Source of the DNA: Streptomyces spiroverticillatus
Lineage (GTDB): Bacteria; Actinomycetota; Actinomycetes; Streptomycetales; Streptomycetaceae
Assembly (NCBI GenBank): GCA_014650415.1
Contig: BMUX01000005.1
Location: 310,001-374,000 of the forward strand
Direction of reading: 5' to 3'
DNA: 64,000 nt
Each line of letters starts with the position of its first letter. The stretch's first letter is position 1. A model generated the notes under the pieces. It was not told the origin of the DNA. It ran no database searches and worked only from the letters and a program-made list of their open reading frames with translations. A program made the position numbers and the translations under genes. Shown here in pieces: positions 41,795 to 50,491 of the stretch.

Positions 41795-42216
41795 CTAAAT
41801 TGGTGAGGTCGGCCTGGGTGTCGGGACCGGAGTGCGGCGGGGGCGGTCCGGTCCTGGTGAGCGTCACGGACTTCGTGCTTCACCGGGGACGGGATCTGCT
41901 CCCGGTCTACCGCGAGGGGCGTCGACTGGGCTCGCGCTGGCGGGAGTTGGACGGGGCGTACGGGATGTGGCTCTGGGCGCTGCCCGGTGCCCGCCGGTGC
42001 GGGGCCGTGGCCGTCTGGCGTGACGAGGCCGCGCTGCACGGGTTCGTCGGCTGGCCGCCGCACGTCGAGATCATGCGGGCGTACCGGGAGAAGGGCGCGC
42101 TGACGTCCCGCAGTTGGGGTTCCGAGGTGTCGGATCCCGCCGTTATCTGGGGCCGGGCCCGGGCGGAATTGCTGGTGCCGCCCGGGCCGCGACCGGGTGA
42201 GCGGTCGTCAGCGTAG
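41782..42216 (+). CDS. Hypothetical protein
   Basis: 144 residues from ATG 41782, or 142 from 41788. A compact domain rich in Trp/Arg (GRDLLPVYREGRRLGSRWRELDGAYGMWLWALP, AVAVWRDEAALHGFVGWPPHVEIMRAYREKG) resembles small dimeric alpha/beta-barrel (DUF3291/monooxygenase-like) proteins, but I cannot name the family. It lies behind a TTGACA promoter and overlaps the end of the ferredoxin gene by 9 bp. Confidence 0.7.
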   Translation: MCMLTKLVRSAWVSGPECGGGGPVLVSVTDFVLHRGRDLLPVYREGRRLGSRWRELDGAYGMWLWALPGARRCGAVAVWRDEAALHGFVGWPPHVEIMRAYREKGALTSRSWGSEVSDPAVIWGRARAELLVPPGPRPGERSSA

Positions 42217-42453
42217 GCCGATGGCTTCGGCGGGGCAGATGCCGACGGCCTCACGGGCGGCATCCGCGTCGGGGTCGGTCCTCGGCAGCCTGGGGCGCAG
42301 GATCTCGACCAAGCCTTCCTCGGGGTCCTGGTCGAACACCCCCGGCGCGGTCAGTGCGCACATTCCGGAGCCGATGCACCGGTCGCGGGAGGCCCGTACC
42401 TGCCACTCGTCGGTGGTGGAGTCCTTGGGGCGGTCCGGAGTCCAAGGTGACAT
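42208..42453 (-). CDS. 3Fe-4S ferredoxin, P450 partner
   Basis: 81 residues. CIGSGMC (Cys-x5-Cys) and the distal ICPAEAI (Cys-Pro) give three ligands, the actinobacterial P450-type [3Fe-4S] ferredoxin pattern (Fer_4_13/SoyB-like). It starts 4 bp after the P450 stop, so the two are cotranscribed and this protein should deliver electrons to that P450. No ferredoxin reductase gene is nearby. Confidence 0.92.
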   Translation of the reverse strand: MSPWTPDRPKDSTTDEWQVRASRDRCIGSGMCALTAPGVFDQDPEEGLVEILRPRLPRTDPDADAAREAVGICPAEAIGLR

Positions 42454-42457
42454 CGCC

Positions 42458-43714
42458 TTACACCTCGTCCCAGGTGACGGGGAGGCTGTGCACGCCGAAG
42501 ATGGTCTGGTTCGTACGCAGCGGGATCTCCTCCTCGGGGGCCGCCAGCCGCAGGGTCGGGAACCGGGTGAGCAGGGCGGGCAGGGCCACCTGCATTTCCA
42601 CGCGGGCCAGTTGCTGGCCCAGGCACTGGTGGATGCCGTGGCCGAAGCCCACATGGCCGGTGGCCTTGCGGTGCAGGTCGAGGGTGTCGGGGTCGGGGAA
42701 GCGCAGGGGGTCGCGGTTGGCGGTCTCCATGGACAGGACGACGGTCTCGCCGGCCTTGATCAGCTTGCCGTTCAGTTCGACGTCCTCGAGAGCCGTCTTG
42801 GCGCCCGTGTGCGTGATGGTCAGGTAGCGCATCAGCTCCTCGACCGCCTGTGGGGCGAGGGCCGGGTCGTCGCGCAGGGCGGCGAACTGGTCCGGGTGGC
42901 GGAGCAGCGCGTACGTGCCCAGGGCCAGCATGTTCGCGGTCGTTTCGAGTCCGGCGCCGAGCAGGAAGCTGCCGACGCCGGTGAGTTCCTCGTCGGTGAG
43001 GTCGCTGGAGGTCAGGTCGCCGAGGAGATCGTCGGTGGGCTCGGCCCGCTTGGCGAGGACCAGTTTGTGCATGTAGTCCCCGAGCGCGGTCATCGCCTCG
43101 TACTGAGCCTGCTGGTCGGAGACGATCGAGGTCAGCTGCAACGCGCACCGCTGGAAGAAGTCGCGGTCGGTGGAGGGGACTCCCAGCAGCTCGCAGATCA
43201 TCAGGGCCGGTATCGGCTGGGCGAATGCCTCGACCAGGTCCACCGGCCCGTCGGCCTGCGCCATCGCGTCCAGTTGTTCGGCGGTGATCTCCTCGACGCG
43301 CGCGGTGAGTTCCCGCATCCGGCGGACCGTGAACTTGCCCATGAGCAGCTTCCGGAAGCGGGTGTGCTCGGGGGCGTCCATCCCGGTCATGTCGCCTGCC
43401 GGGGCGGGCGGCAGTTCGCCGATGTCGGCGAAGGGGTAGTGCATCAGCTCGTATCGGGAGCTGAAGCGGGAGTCGGCGAACACCGCCCGGACCGTCTCGT
43501 ACCCCGTGGCCAGCCAGCCGACGTGGCCGTCGGGGAAGGCCAGCCGAACCAGCGGGTCGCGCTCGCGCAGGGCGGTCATCTCGGCGGTGGGGTCGAAGGG
43601 GCAGCCCGTGTCGCGGCCGGTGGGGATGTGGGGCACCGGCTCGACCGGGGGCGACGAGGGGCGCGACGACATGGGGCAGGCGGCTGCGGACGTGGTCGAC
43701 GTTTCGTGCTGCAC
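42458..43714 (-). CDS. Cytochrome P450
   Basis: 418 residues. Landmarks: I-helix GAGLETTANM (A-G-x-E-T), ExxR as EELMRYL, the PERF-like NRDPLRFPDPDTLDLHR, and the heme loop FGHGIHQCLGQQLAR with the axial Cys. Soluble bacterial CYP105/107-like monooxygenase. The start is a GTG at 43714 with GGAGG 6 nt upstream; the frame is open to 43759. It is followed by its ferredoxin. No biosynthetic cluster is adjacent, so the substrate is unknown. Confidence 0.94.
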   Translation of the reverse strand: MQHETSTTSAAACPMSSRPSSPPVEPVPHIPTGRDTGCPFDPTAEMTALRERDPLVRLAFPDGHVGWLATGYETVRAVFADSRFSSRYELMHYPFADIGELPPAPAGDMTGMDAPEHTRFRKLLMGKFTVRRMRELTARVEEITAEQLDAMAQADGPVDLVEAFAQPIPALMICELLGVPSTDRDFFQRCALQLTSIVSDQQAQYEAMTALGDYMHKLVLAKRAEPTDDLLGDLTSSDLTDEELTGVGSFLLGAGLETTANMLALGTYALLRHPDQFAALRDDPALAPQAVEELMRYLTITHTGAKTALEDVELNGKLIKAGETVVLSMETANRDPLRFPDPDTLDLHRKATGHVGFGHGIHQCLGQQLARVEMQVALPALLTRFPTLRLAAPEEEIPLRTNQTIFGVHSLPVTWDEV

Positions 43715-43856
43715 GAATTCCTCCAGAGCGACAACAGAGGTGGACCTCACTGGTGGCACCAGAATGGCACCAGTGTGGCGTCACTGCAAGGGGTTCGTGG
43801 CGCAAGCCTGTGTCGAGTTGGCTCCTTGAGGGTGTGCTCAGGTGGGGAACGGCAGG

Positions 43857-44081
43857 TCAGGGGGTGTCGGTCGAGCCTCCACCGGGGCGGACCCGGAAGG
43901 CGTCAGAGGTCTTCGACGGCGGGGGCGCGGAGGCGGTGTCGTCCTTCTTCATCGCCTTCGCCTCGCTCTTGAGGATGCGGGCGGCCTTGCCCGCGTTGCG
44001 GGCGAGTTCCGGCAGCTTCTTCGCGCCGAAGACCAGGACGAGGACGATCAGAAGGATGGCGAGCTCGCTGATGCCGAACAT
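43857..44081 (-). CDS. tatA: Sec-independent translocase subunit TatA/TatE
   Basis: 74 residues. The N-terminal membrane helix MFGISELAILLIVLVLVFGAKKLPELARNAGKA with the FGAKKLPELAR hinge is diagnostic, followed by an amphipathic helix and polar tail. TatA forms the pore for folded-protein export with TatC/TatB. No tatB or tatC is adjacent, so this is probably an accessory copy. It is separated from upstream terD by a terminator. Confidence 0.92.
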   Translation of the reverse strand: MFGISELAILLIVLVLVFGAKKLPELARNAGKAARILKSEAKAMKKDDTASAPPPSKTSDAFRVRPGGGSTDTP

Positions 44082-44113
44082 CGGTGTCCGTTCCGTTGAA
44101 GGGGCTGTTGCTG

Positions 44114-44142
44114 CGGGGCGCGGGCAGGTTGCCCGCGCCCCG
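44114..44142 (-). terminator. Hairpin between terD and tatA
   Basis: CGGGGCGCGGGC (44114-44125) pairs with GCCCGCGCCCCG (44131-44142), loop of 5 nt. It lies downstream of the terD stop and upstream of tatA on the minus strand. Confidence 0.6.
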
Positions 44143-44188
44143 TTGGGAGCGTAGAGCCGTTCCGGAGTCTTCCGGGGCGCCCCCTGGG

Positions 44189-44764
44189 TCAGACGTTGAC
44201 GCCGAAGTCCGAGGCGATTCCGGCCAGTCCGCTCGCGTAACCCTGGCCGACCGCGCGGAACTTCCACTCGGCGCCGTTGCGGTACAGCTCGCCGAAGACC
44301 ATCGCGGTCTCCGTCGCCGCGTCCTCGCTGAGGTCGTAACGGGCGATCTCCGCACCGCCCGCCTGGTTCACCACGCGGATGAAGGCGCCCCGGACCTGGC
44401 CGAAGCTCTGTCCGCGGCTCTGGGCGTCGTGGATGGAGACGGGGAAGACGATGCGCGCCACCTGGGCGGGCACGGCGGCCAGATCGACCTTGATCGACTC
44501 GTCGTCGCCCTCGCCCTCACCGGTGAGGTTGTCGCCGGTGTGCTCGACCGAACCCTCCGGGCTCTTCAAGTTGTTGAAGAAGACGAAGTGCTGGTCGGAG
44601 AGGACCTTCCCGGCCTCGTCGACCAGCAGTGCGCTCGCGTCGAGGTCGTAGTCGGCGCCCGTGGTCGTCCGTACGTCCCAGCCCAGGCCCACCACGATGG
44701 CGGACAGGCCCGGGGCCTCCTTGCTCAGCGAGACGTTGCCGCCCTTGGCGAGGCTCACACCCAT
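44189..44764 (-). CDS. terD: TerD-family protein
   Basis: 191 residues, standard TerD length. It begins MGVSLAKGGNVSLSKEAPGL and contains GLGWDVRTTTGADYDLDASALLV, FFNNLKSPEGSVEHTGDNLTGEGEGDDESIKVDLAAVP and a C-terminal GYASGLAGIASDFGVNV. The acidic loops (DYDLDA, GDDESIKVDL) bind Ca2+ in this family. Streptomycetes have many TerD paralogues linked to differentiation and stress rather than tellurite. Encoded as a single gene. Confidence 0.94.
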   Translation of the reverse strand: MGVSLAKGGNVSLSKEAPGLSAIVVGLGWDVRTTTGADYDLDASALLVDEAGKVLSDQHFVFFNNLKSPEGSVEHTGDNLTGEGEGDDESIKVDLAAVPAQVARIVFPVSIHDAQSRGQSFGQVRGAFIRVVNQAGGAEIARYDLSEDAATETAMVFGELYRNGAEWKFRAVGQGYASGLAGIASDFGVNV

Positions 44765-44838
44765 GTCGTTTCCCTTCCCGAGTGCCTGACGCCGCTCCGC
44801 GTGGCGTGCAGGGCAGAATTCCGAATCCGGAGTTGAAT

Positions 44839-44852
44839 CTACAACACTGTAG
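44839..44852. promoter_or_regulatory. BlaI/MecI-type operator
   Basis: CTACA (44839-44843) and TGTAG (44848-44852) form a dyad. The TACA...TGTA half-sites match the known BlaI/MecI operator pattern. It lies about 105 bp upstream of the BlaI-like start, between it and divergent terD. Confidence 0.65.
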
Positions 44853-44957
44853 AAGTTCAGTGTCCGGGTACGCGGCGCCGCGTACGATGCTCCGGCGTCC
44901 GTACGGCGATCAGCCGCTCACCGGATGGCGGGAAGACGAACCGAAGGGGATGCCGGA

Positions 44958-45407
44958 ATGACGGACGGGACAGAGCCGGACGGGACGCGGAATGCCGACC
45001 GGAACGGCAGCCCACGCGAACGCAGGCGCGGGCAGGGCGAGTTGGAGGCCCAGGTGCTCGCCGTGCTCGGGGAGGCACCGGAGCCGGTGACCGCGGCCTG
45101 GGTGCAGGAGAGGCTCGGCGGCTCGCTCGCGTACACCACCGTCATCACCATCCTCACCAGGCTGTACGACAAGGGTGCGGTGACCCGCAGCCGGGTCGGC
45201 CGTTCCTTCGCGTGGACGCCCGTCGCCGACGGGGCGGGGCTGGTCGCGCTGCGCATGCGCAAGCTGCTCGACCGGGAGGACGACCGCGACGCCGTGCTCT
45301 CCAGCTTCGTCTCGGCGCTCTCCCCGGACGACGAACGGCTGTTGCGGACCCTGCTGTACGAGTCGGAGGCGCCCGGCGACGGCCCGGACCGGGGTCCGGG
45401 GCGCTGA
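44958..45407 (+). CDS. BlaI/MecI/CopY-family repressor
   Basis: 149 residues from ATG 44958. The winged HTH is typical (LEAQVLAVLGEAPEPVTAAWVQERLGGSLAYTTVITILTRLYDKGAVTRSRVGRSFAWTPV). The C-terminal dimer region follows. In this family, proteolysis by the partner M56 protease relieves repression. That partner is encoded 4 bp downstream, and a TACA/TGTA dyad lies upstream. Confidence 0.92.
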   Translation: MTDGTEPDGTRNADRNGSPRERRRGQGELEAQVLAVLGEAPEPVTAAWVQERLGGSLAYTTVITILTRLYDKGAVTRSRVGRSFAWTPVADGAGLVALRMRKLLDREDDRDAVLSSFVSALSPDDERLLRTLLYESEAPGDGPDRGPGR

Positions 45408-45411
45408 CACC

Positions 45412-46353
45412 ATGGGCGTCTTCGTCTACCTGCCGCTGATCCTGCCGCTCACCGCCCTGCCCATCGCCCGCCTCGCCGAACAGCACCTCCACCCGCGCAC
45501 CGCCGCCCGCCTGCTGACCGCCGTCGCCGCGATCCTCGCCACGTGCAGCACCGTCTGCCTCGGCCTCCTCGTGGTCGTCGGCACCGCCCAGCTCCCCGGG
45601 AACCCGCTGCCCGACAGCTGGTCCGACCCCGAGGTGCGCGCGGCCGTCCCGTACGACGAGATCGCGGGCAAGGCATCCATCGGCGCGCTCGCGCTCGTCC
45701 TGCTGACCTGCGCCTACACCCTGTACCGGCACTACCGGTACCGGTCTCGCGCACACCGCGTCCTGGCCGGGCTCGGCACCGCGTCCGAGGTCGCCGTACT
45801 GCCCGACGACCAGCCGTACGCCTATGCACTGCCCGGTACGCAGGGGCGCATCCTCGTCTCCACCGGCATGCTCGCCGCCCTCACCGACACCGAACGCCAT
45901 GCCCTGCTCGCCCACGAGCGCGCCCATCTCGCCGGACGCCACCACCGCCTTCTCCTGGCGGTCCGGCTGGCGGGCTGCGCCAACCCCCTGCTGCGGCCCC
46001 TGCACCGGGTCGTCGGCTACTGCACCGAGCGCTGGGCCGACGAGGAGGCGGCCCGTGCGACGGGGGACCGCCGGGCGACGGCGCGCGCGGTCGGCAAGGC
46101 GGCGCTGGTCTCCCGCAAGGGGCGCGGCGCGGTCTTCCCCGGTCTGGCGGCCTTCGCGGAACCCGGACCGGTGCCGCGCCGGGTCGCGGCCCTGCTCGGC
46201 CCGCTGCCGCCCGCCAACGGGTGGCCCCCTGCCCTCACCTCGGCCGGCGTCGCCGCCCTGGTGGCCGCTGCCGGTACGGCCGCCTCCACCCTGTCCGCGC
46301 TCAACGCGGCCGTCGGGCTCTACGTCGTGCTGGAGGCGGCCACCTTCGGCTGA
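45412..46353 (+). CDS. M56-family membrane metallopeptidase (BlaR1/MecR1 protease-like)
   Basis: 313 residues. Membrane helices at about 5-20, 32-60, 85-105 and near the C-terminus flank a cytoplasmic zinc-protease domain with LLAHERAHLAGRHH (HExxH) and the downstream RWADEEAAR Glu. It lacks the penicillin-binding sensor domain of BlaR1, as is usual for streptomycete members. It forms a unit with the BlaI-like repressor and probably inactivates it in response to an envelope signal (inference). Confidence 0.92.
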   Translation: MGVFVYLPLILPLTALPIARLAEQHLHPRTAARLLTAVAAILATCSTVCLGLLVVVGTAQLPGNPLPDSWSDPEVRAAVPYDEIAGKASIGALALVLLTCAYTLYRHYRYRSRAHRVLAGLGTASEVAVLPDDQPYAYALPGTQGRILVSTGMLAALTDTERHALLAHERAHLAGRHHRLLLAVRLAGCANPLLRPLHRVVGYCTERWADEEAARATGDRRATARAVGKAALVSRKGRGAVFPGLAAFAEPGPVPRRVAALLGPLPPANGWPPALTSAGVAALVAAAGTAASTLSALNAAVGLYVVLEAATFG

Positions 46354-46369
46354 CCCGGCCGGTGGTCGG

Positions 46370-47161
46370 TCAGCGGCGGGGCTTGCCGCGCTTGGGGGAG
46401 TTGCGGTTGCTCTTGGCGACGGCCCGGCCGCCGCCGGGCTTCGGCTTGGCGGCGGGCTTGCGGGGAGTCTGCTTCGGCTTGTCGGCGCGCTTCTTGGCGC
46501 TCTTGGCGTCGGGGGTGTTCTTGGGGAGGGCCGGGCCTCGGGTGCTGTTGACCGTACGGCCTCGTACGATCCCGATGAAGTGCTCCACCAGCTCGGTCGG
46601 CTCGCCGGAGTCGGTCTGGGCCCAGGACAGGGCCACCCGGGACTCCGGGGTGCCCGTGATCGTCCGGTACGTCAGGTCCTTGCGGTGGTGGAGACGGGCC
46701 AGGGACTGCGGCACGATCAGGACGCCCACACCCGCCGCCACCAGCTCGATCGCGTCGGCGGTGGTGGCCGGACGCTCCTTGGCGGGCACGCCCGGGGGCT
46801 GCTCCCAGTCCAGGGTGTCGTCGAGGGGGTGCAGGACCAGCTCGTCGGCGAGGTCGTCGGCGGTGATCTCCTCGACGGCCGCGATGACGTGGTCCTTGGG
46901 GATCACGACGACCGTCGTCTCCGTGTACAGGGGGATCGCGGCCAGGTCCGTACGGTCGACCGGGAGGCGTACGAAACCGGCGTCCGCGCCGCCCTCGCGC
47001 AGGACGTCGAACACCTCGGCCGGGGGCGCCGCGACCAGGGTCAGCGGGACGTCGGTCAGCCGCTCGTTCCAGATCCGCACCCACTTGGTGGGGGTCACGC
47101 CCGGGACGTACGCGAGCCGGAACGAGGGGGAGATGGGGGAGGGTGCTTCCGAGCCTGTCAC
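46370..47161 (-). CDS. LysR-substrate-binding-domain protein without HTH, Lys-rich tail
   Basis: 263 residues from GTG 47161 (GTG 47185 is also possible). The sequence is a periplasmic-binding-like LysR effector domain (SFRLAYVPGVTPTKWVRIWNERLTDVPLTLV, DLAAIPLYTETTVVVIPKDH, VAAGVGVLIVPQSLARLHHRKDL). The usual N-terminal winged HTH is absent, and a ~60-residue Lys/Pro/Arg-rich tail is present (KSAKKRADKPKQTPRKP). The basic tail may bind DNA in place of the HTH. It is divergent from a DUF5997 gene, a recurring pair in actinomycetes. Confidence 0.85.
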   Translation of the reverse strand: MTGSEAPSPISPSFRLAYVPGVTPTKWVRIWNERLTDVPLTLVAAPPAEVFDVLREGGADAGFVRLPVDRTDLAAIPLYTETTVVVIPKDHVIAAVEEITADDLADELVLHPLDDTLDWEQPPGVPAKERPATTADAIELVAAGVGVLIVPQSLARLHHRKDLTYRTITGTPESRVALSWAQTDSGEPTELVEHFIGIVRGRTVNSTRGPALPKNTPDAKSAKKRADKPKQTPRKPAAKPKPGGGRAVAKSNRNSPKRGKPRR

Positions 47162-47273
47162 GCGGGTCAGGTTACCGGCAGCCACCGGGGAGCACCCACG
47201 GCAGCCGTGCGGTCGGCGGCAGGGCGCCTGCGTGTGGTCAGCGGTAGGGCACATGCTCGATACCCTTGACACC

Positions 47274-47666
47274 ATGACGTCGCACCAGAACACCCAGACC
47301 ATGAAGCCCGCCACCGCGGCGAAGAAGCTGGGTGTGTACCTCGAAGCCACCCCCGCAGAGTTCCAGGAGGGCGCGGTTTCGCGTGCCGAGCTGACCGCGC
47401 TCCAGGCCGACCCGCCCCAGTGGCTCCAGGACCTGCGCGCCAACGGCCCGCACCCCCGTCCCGTCGTCGCCAACAAGCTCGGCGTCTCCATCTCCGGCCT
47501 CGCCCGTGGCGGTGTCACCGAGGCGCTCACCACCGAGCAGATCGACGCGCTGAAGGACGAGAACCCGGAGTGGCTCCAGAAGGAGCGCGCCACGCAGAAC
47601 GAGGTCCGCAAGGAGACCGTGCGGATCAAGGAGATGAAGGCCGAGAAGGCCGAGAAGTCGAAGTAG
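47274..47666 (+). CDS. DUF5997 family protein
   Basis: 130 residues: MKPATAAKKLGVYLEATPAEFQEGAVSRAELTALQADPPQWLQDLRANGPHPR and a second HTH-like half (VVANKLGVSISGLARGGVTEALTTEQIDAL), ending in a basic helix. Family DUF5997, function unknown; the repeated AxKLGV... elements suggest two small helical modules. It is divergent from the HTH-less LysR-domain gene (112 bp), consistent with co-function. Confidence 0.85.
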   Translation: MTSHQNTQTMKPATAAKKLGVYLEATPAEFQEGAVSRAELTALQADPPQWLQDLRANGPHPRPVVANKLGVSISGLARGGVTEALTTEQIDALKDENPEWLQKERATQNEVRKETVRIKEMKAEKAEKSK

Positions 47667-47940
47667 CGGGGCTTCTCCCGGGACGTCCGGTCCGGCGGGA
47701 CAGCGTGTTCCGCAGGTCTCTTCGCTGCGGGCCGCGAAGCCTGCCTGAGGGGCGGCGGCGCACGTCCCGTACGTACCTGCACAGTGCTCACCAGGGGTTA
47801 CGTCCCAGAGGTGGGGCTTGTAGGAGTCTACGAAGCGGGGGGCTGAGCCTGCCGGGTTTTCATGTCTTTTACCCCTCGCTGCGGACCCCCGGTTGCCTGT
47901 GTACTCCCTCACACAAGGTGAACAACGAAGGGGAGTCATT

Positions 47941-48444
47941 GTGACCGCGTACGCCGAAGAGAAGAGCATCCAGGAGCTGGAGCGCACTTGGATGGACGAG
48001 GCGATCCGCATCGCCACCACCAGCGTGGCGAACGGCGGCGGCCCCTTCGGCGCGCTCGTCGCCAAGGACGGCGAGATCGTCGCGCTCGGCAACAACCAGG
48101 TGACCGCGAACCTGGACCCGACCGCGCACGCCGAGGTCAGCGCGATGCGCGCCGCCTGCAAGGAGCTGAACACCTTCTCGCTGGAAGGCTGTGTGCTGGT
48201 CACCTCCTGCGAGCCGTGCCCGATGTGTCTGTCCTCCGCGCTGTGGGCGCGCGTCGACCGGATCGTCTTCGCGGCCGACCGTGACGACGCGGCCGTGGCC
48301 GGTTTCGACGACCGGAAGTTCTACGACCTGTTCGAGAAGCGGTCCAAGGAGCTGTGGCCCGCGACGATCGAGCGCCTCGACGTGGCGAACCGGAACGAGC
48401 CGTTCGAGGCGTGGCTGGCGAAGTCGGACCGCGTCGACTACTGA
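47941..48444 (+). CDS. Nucleoside/guanine deaminase (CDA fold)
   Basis: 167 residues from GTG 47941 with GGGGAG upstream. Zinc-site motifs HAEVSAMRAAC and SCEPCPMCLSSALWARVDRIVFAADR (HAE and PCxxC) are intact. GGGPFGALVAKDG and the C-terminal half match guanine deaminase (GuaD) of the cytidine-deaminase-like superfamily more than TadA. It would deaminate guanine or a related base. A strong terminator follows. Confidence 0.92.
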   Translation: MTAYAEEKSIQELERTWMDEAIRIATTSVANGGGPFGALVAKDGEIVALGNNQVTANLDPTAHAEVSAMRAACKELNTFSLEGCVLVTSCEPCPMCLSSALWARVDRIVFAADRDDAAVAGFDDRKFYDLFEKRSKELWPATIERLDVANRNEPFEAWLAKSDRVDY

Positions 48445-48460
48445 CGTCCGGTGTGAGGGG

Positions 48461-48499
48461 GAGGGGGTGGGGTACGGGGCGTACCCCACCCCCTCTTTT
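48461..48499. terminator. Strong bidirectional terminator
   Basis: A perfect 15-bp stem: GAGGGGGTGGGGTAC (48461-48475) with GTACCCCACCCCCTC (48481-48495), loop GGGGC, followed by TTTT. It serves the deaminase gene and the convergent serine hydrolase gene (stop at 48501). Confidence 0.85.
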
Positions 48500-48500
48500 G

Positions 48501-49721
48501 TTACTGGCAGAACGCCGCGTCCAGCACCTTCAGCGCGTTGGCCGGGCCGTCCTGCGTCGGCGGCATGTTGGCCGTGAGGGCGAGGGAGGCCGCCCGGCCG
48601 TCGTCCGTGATGCCGATGCGGGTGGCATGGCCCGGGATGTCGCCGCCGTGGCCCCAGATCGCGCCGCCGCAGCTCAGCGGCGTACGCATCACGCCGAGCC
48701 CGTAGCGCACGCCCTTGCCGCCCCACTTTTCGGGCACCGGGACGGTTGTGCGCAGCTGCTTCAGCTGCGCGGGCTTCAGCAGTTTGCCGTCGAAGAGTGC
48801 GCCGAAGAAGCGGTTCAGGTCGCTGGGGGTCGAGACGATCTGGCCCGCTGCCCAGCCCCACGAGGGGTCGAGCTCGGTGAAGTCCACCAGCGGCGCCCCC
48901 GGCTTCGCCGCGTGGTACGCCTTGGGGTGCTTGCCGCGGATGCGTTCCTCGCCCACGGCCGGGAAGTACGTGTTCCGCAGCCCCAGGCGGTCGATGACGC
49001 GGTGGTGGATCTGCTCGGCGAGAGGCCGTCCGGTGACCTTCTCGATCAGCAGGCCGGCGAGCACGTAGTTGGTGTTGTTGTACGCCCAGTCAGTGCCCGG
49101 TGCGAACAGGGCCTTGTGCTTCAGCGCGATGTCGAGGAGCGTGCGGGGCTGGAAGTAGGTGTGACGGTCCTTGCCCAGGATGTCGTCGAGGATGTATTCG
49201 GTGTAGTTGGGCAGGCCGCTGGTGTGGTTGAGGAGTTGGCGGATCTTGATGTTGTGACCGTCGATGCCGTCACCGCGTACCAGGCCGGGGAGGTAGTCCT
49301 CGATGGGGGCGTCCAGGTCGACCTTGCCCTCGCCGACGAGTTGCAGGACGACGACAGCGGTGAAGGTCTTGGTGTTGCTGCCCGCTCTCACCCGGCCGTC
49401 GACGGGGGCGGGGGCTCCGGTCTTCAAGTCCCCTGTGCCGAAGGCGTAGTTGCGGGTGCGGCCGTCGCGGTCGACGGTGGAGGCGAGGACGGCCGGGTAC
49501 TTGTCCTTCCGGACGAGATCGCGCAGGCCCTGGCTGAACGTCGAGTTCCGGGTGTCGGACGCGGAGGAGGCGGAGACGGAAGCGGCTGCGGGGGCCGCCG
49601 ATGCGGGCAGGGTGCTGCCCACGGTGAGTGCGGCGGCGAGCGCGGCCACGGCGACGATTTTGCGTCGGCGGCCGGAGGCGGACGGGGTGCGTGCGGGGTG
49701 CTGCGGGGAACGTACCGTCAT
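48501..49721 (-). CDS. Secreted serine hydrolase (beta-lactamase / D-Ala-D-Ala carboxypeptidase family)
   Basis: 406 residues from ATG 49721. The signal peptide (RRRKIVAVAALAAALTVGSTLPASAAPA) has an Ala-x-Ala cleavage site. Class C/beta-lactamase-fold motifs: SxxK as GSNTKTF, YxN as YNNTNY, and HxG as WGHGGDIPG. Extracellular DD-peptidase or esterase of the AmpC-like group. It is not necessarily an antibiotic-degrading enzyme. It stands alone, terminated by the 48461-48495 hairpin. Confidence 0.92.
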   Translation of the reverse strand: MTVRSPQHPARTPSASGRRRKIVAVAALAAALTVGSTLPASAAPAAASVSASSASDTRNSTFSQGLRDLVRKDKYPAVLASTVDRDGRTRNYAFGTGDLKTGAPAPVDGRVRAGSNTKTFTAVVVLQLVGEGKVDLDAPIEDYLPGLVRGDGIDGHNIKIRQLLNHTSGLPNYTEYILDDILGKDRHTYFQPRTLLDIALKHKALFAPGTDWAYNNTNYVLAGLLIEKVTGRPLAEQIHHRVIDRLGLRNTYFPAVGEERIRGKHPKAYHAAKPGAPLVDFTELDPSWGWAAGQIVSTPSDLNRFFGALFDGKLLKPAQLKQLRTTVPVPEKWGGKGVRYGLGVMRTPLSCGGAIWGHGGDIPGHATRIGITDDGRAASLALTANMPPTQDGPANALKVLDAAFCQ

Positions 49722-49942
49722 GGAGAACGCCTTCGAGGTGTGCGGGGCCGCAGTTGGCGGCCGGACTCCTCCAGACTCTCCGTTCAAGATCTACCGGCCC
49801 ATACGGTCAGCAGGCGCATCCGGTTGGGGGGTAGCCCCCCGGCGTGGTGGGGTCAGGTGCACCAAGCCTCGGTCCTAGATCCAGCGGTACGGCGGTCCGG
49901 GACCGGGGGCCGAGGTGCGGGGCGGCATCGGCGCATAGCGTC

Positions 49943-50491
49943 ATGGGCATGAAGGTCATCGAGCAGCCCGCAGAGTCGCAACAGCCCGCAGAGCCTGTGG
50001 AATCGGCGGATCCGGCGGAATCCGCGGAACCCGTCGTCGTTCCCCGCACCCCCGAGCAGCGGAAGCAGGACGTACTCGCCCGTCTGGAGCGGGAGACGGA
50101 CATCTGGGTCGCCACCGCCGACGGGGACGGCGTCCCGTATCTGGTGCCGCTGTGGTTCCGGTGGGACGGGGAGGCGCTCTGGCTGGCGACCCGCACGACC
50201 AACCCCACCGGGCGGAACCTGCACGAGAGCGGCCTTGTCCGGCTGGCGTTCGGGCACACCCGGGACGTGGTGCTGATCGACGGGACGGTGGAGAGCTTCG
50301 GTGCGGAGGAGGTGCCGACCGAGGCGGCGGACGCGTTCGTCGCGCGCTGGGGCTGGGACCCGCGCCGGTCGGCCGGTTCGGCCAGGCCCTACGCGTACTA
50401 CCGTGTGGTGCCCCGGGCAGTGCAGGCGTGGCACGAGGAGCACGAGCTGCGCGGGAGGCATCTCATGCGGGAGGGCGTGTGGGTGGTGTGA
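49943..50491 (+). CDS. PNPOx-like flavin/F420-binding oxidoreductase
   Basis: 182 residues. After a Pro/Glu/Ala-rich leader (residues 5-30) the split-barrel core reads DVLARLERETDIWVATADGDGVPYLVPLWFRWDGEALWLATRTTNPTGRNL, typical of the pyridoxamine-phosphate-oxidase-like family that uses FMN or F420. Substrate unknown. Starts at 49943 and 49949 are equivalent. The stop overlaps the next gene's GTG (GTGA), so they are coupled. Confidence 0.87.
   Translation: MGMKVIEQPAESQQPAEPVESADPAESAEPVVVPRTPEQRKQDVLARLERETDIWVATADGDGVPYLVPLWFRWDGEALWLATRTTNPTGRNLHESGLVRLAFGHTRDVVLIDGTVESFGAEEVPTEAADAFVARWGWDPRRSAGSARPYAYYRVVPRAVQAWHEEHELRGRHLMREGVWVV

Noticed and set aside
42197..43972. 591-codon plus-strand frame opposite the P450 and ferredoxin genes
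   Set aside because: No domains, and the opposite strand encodes complete P450 and ferredoxin motifs.
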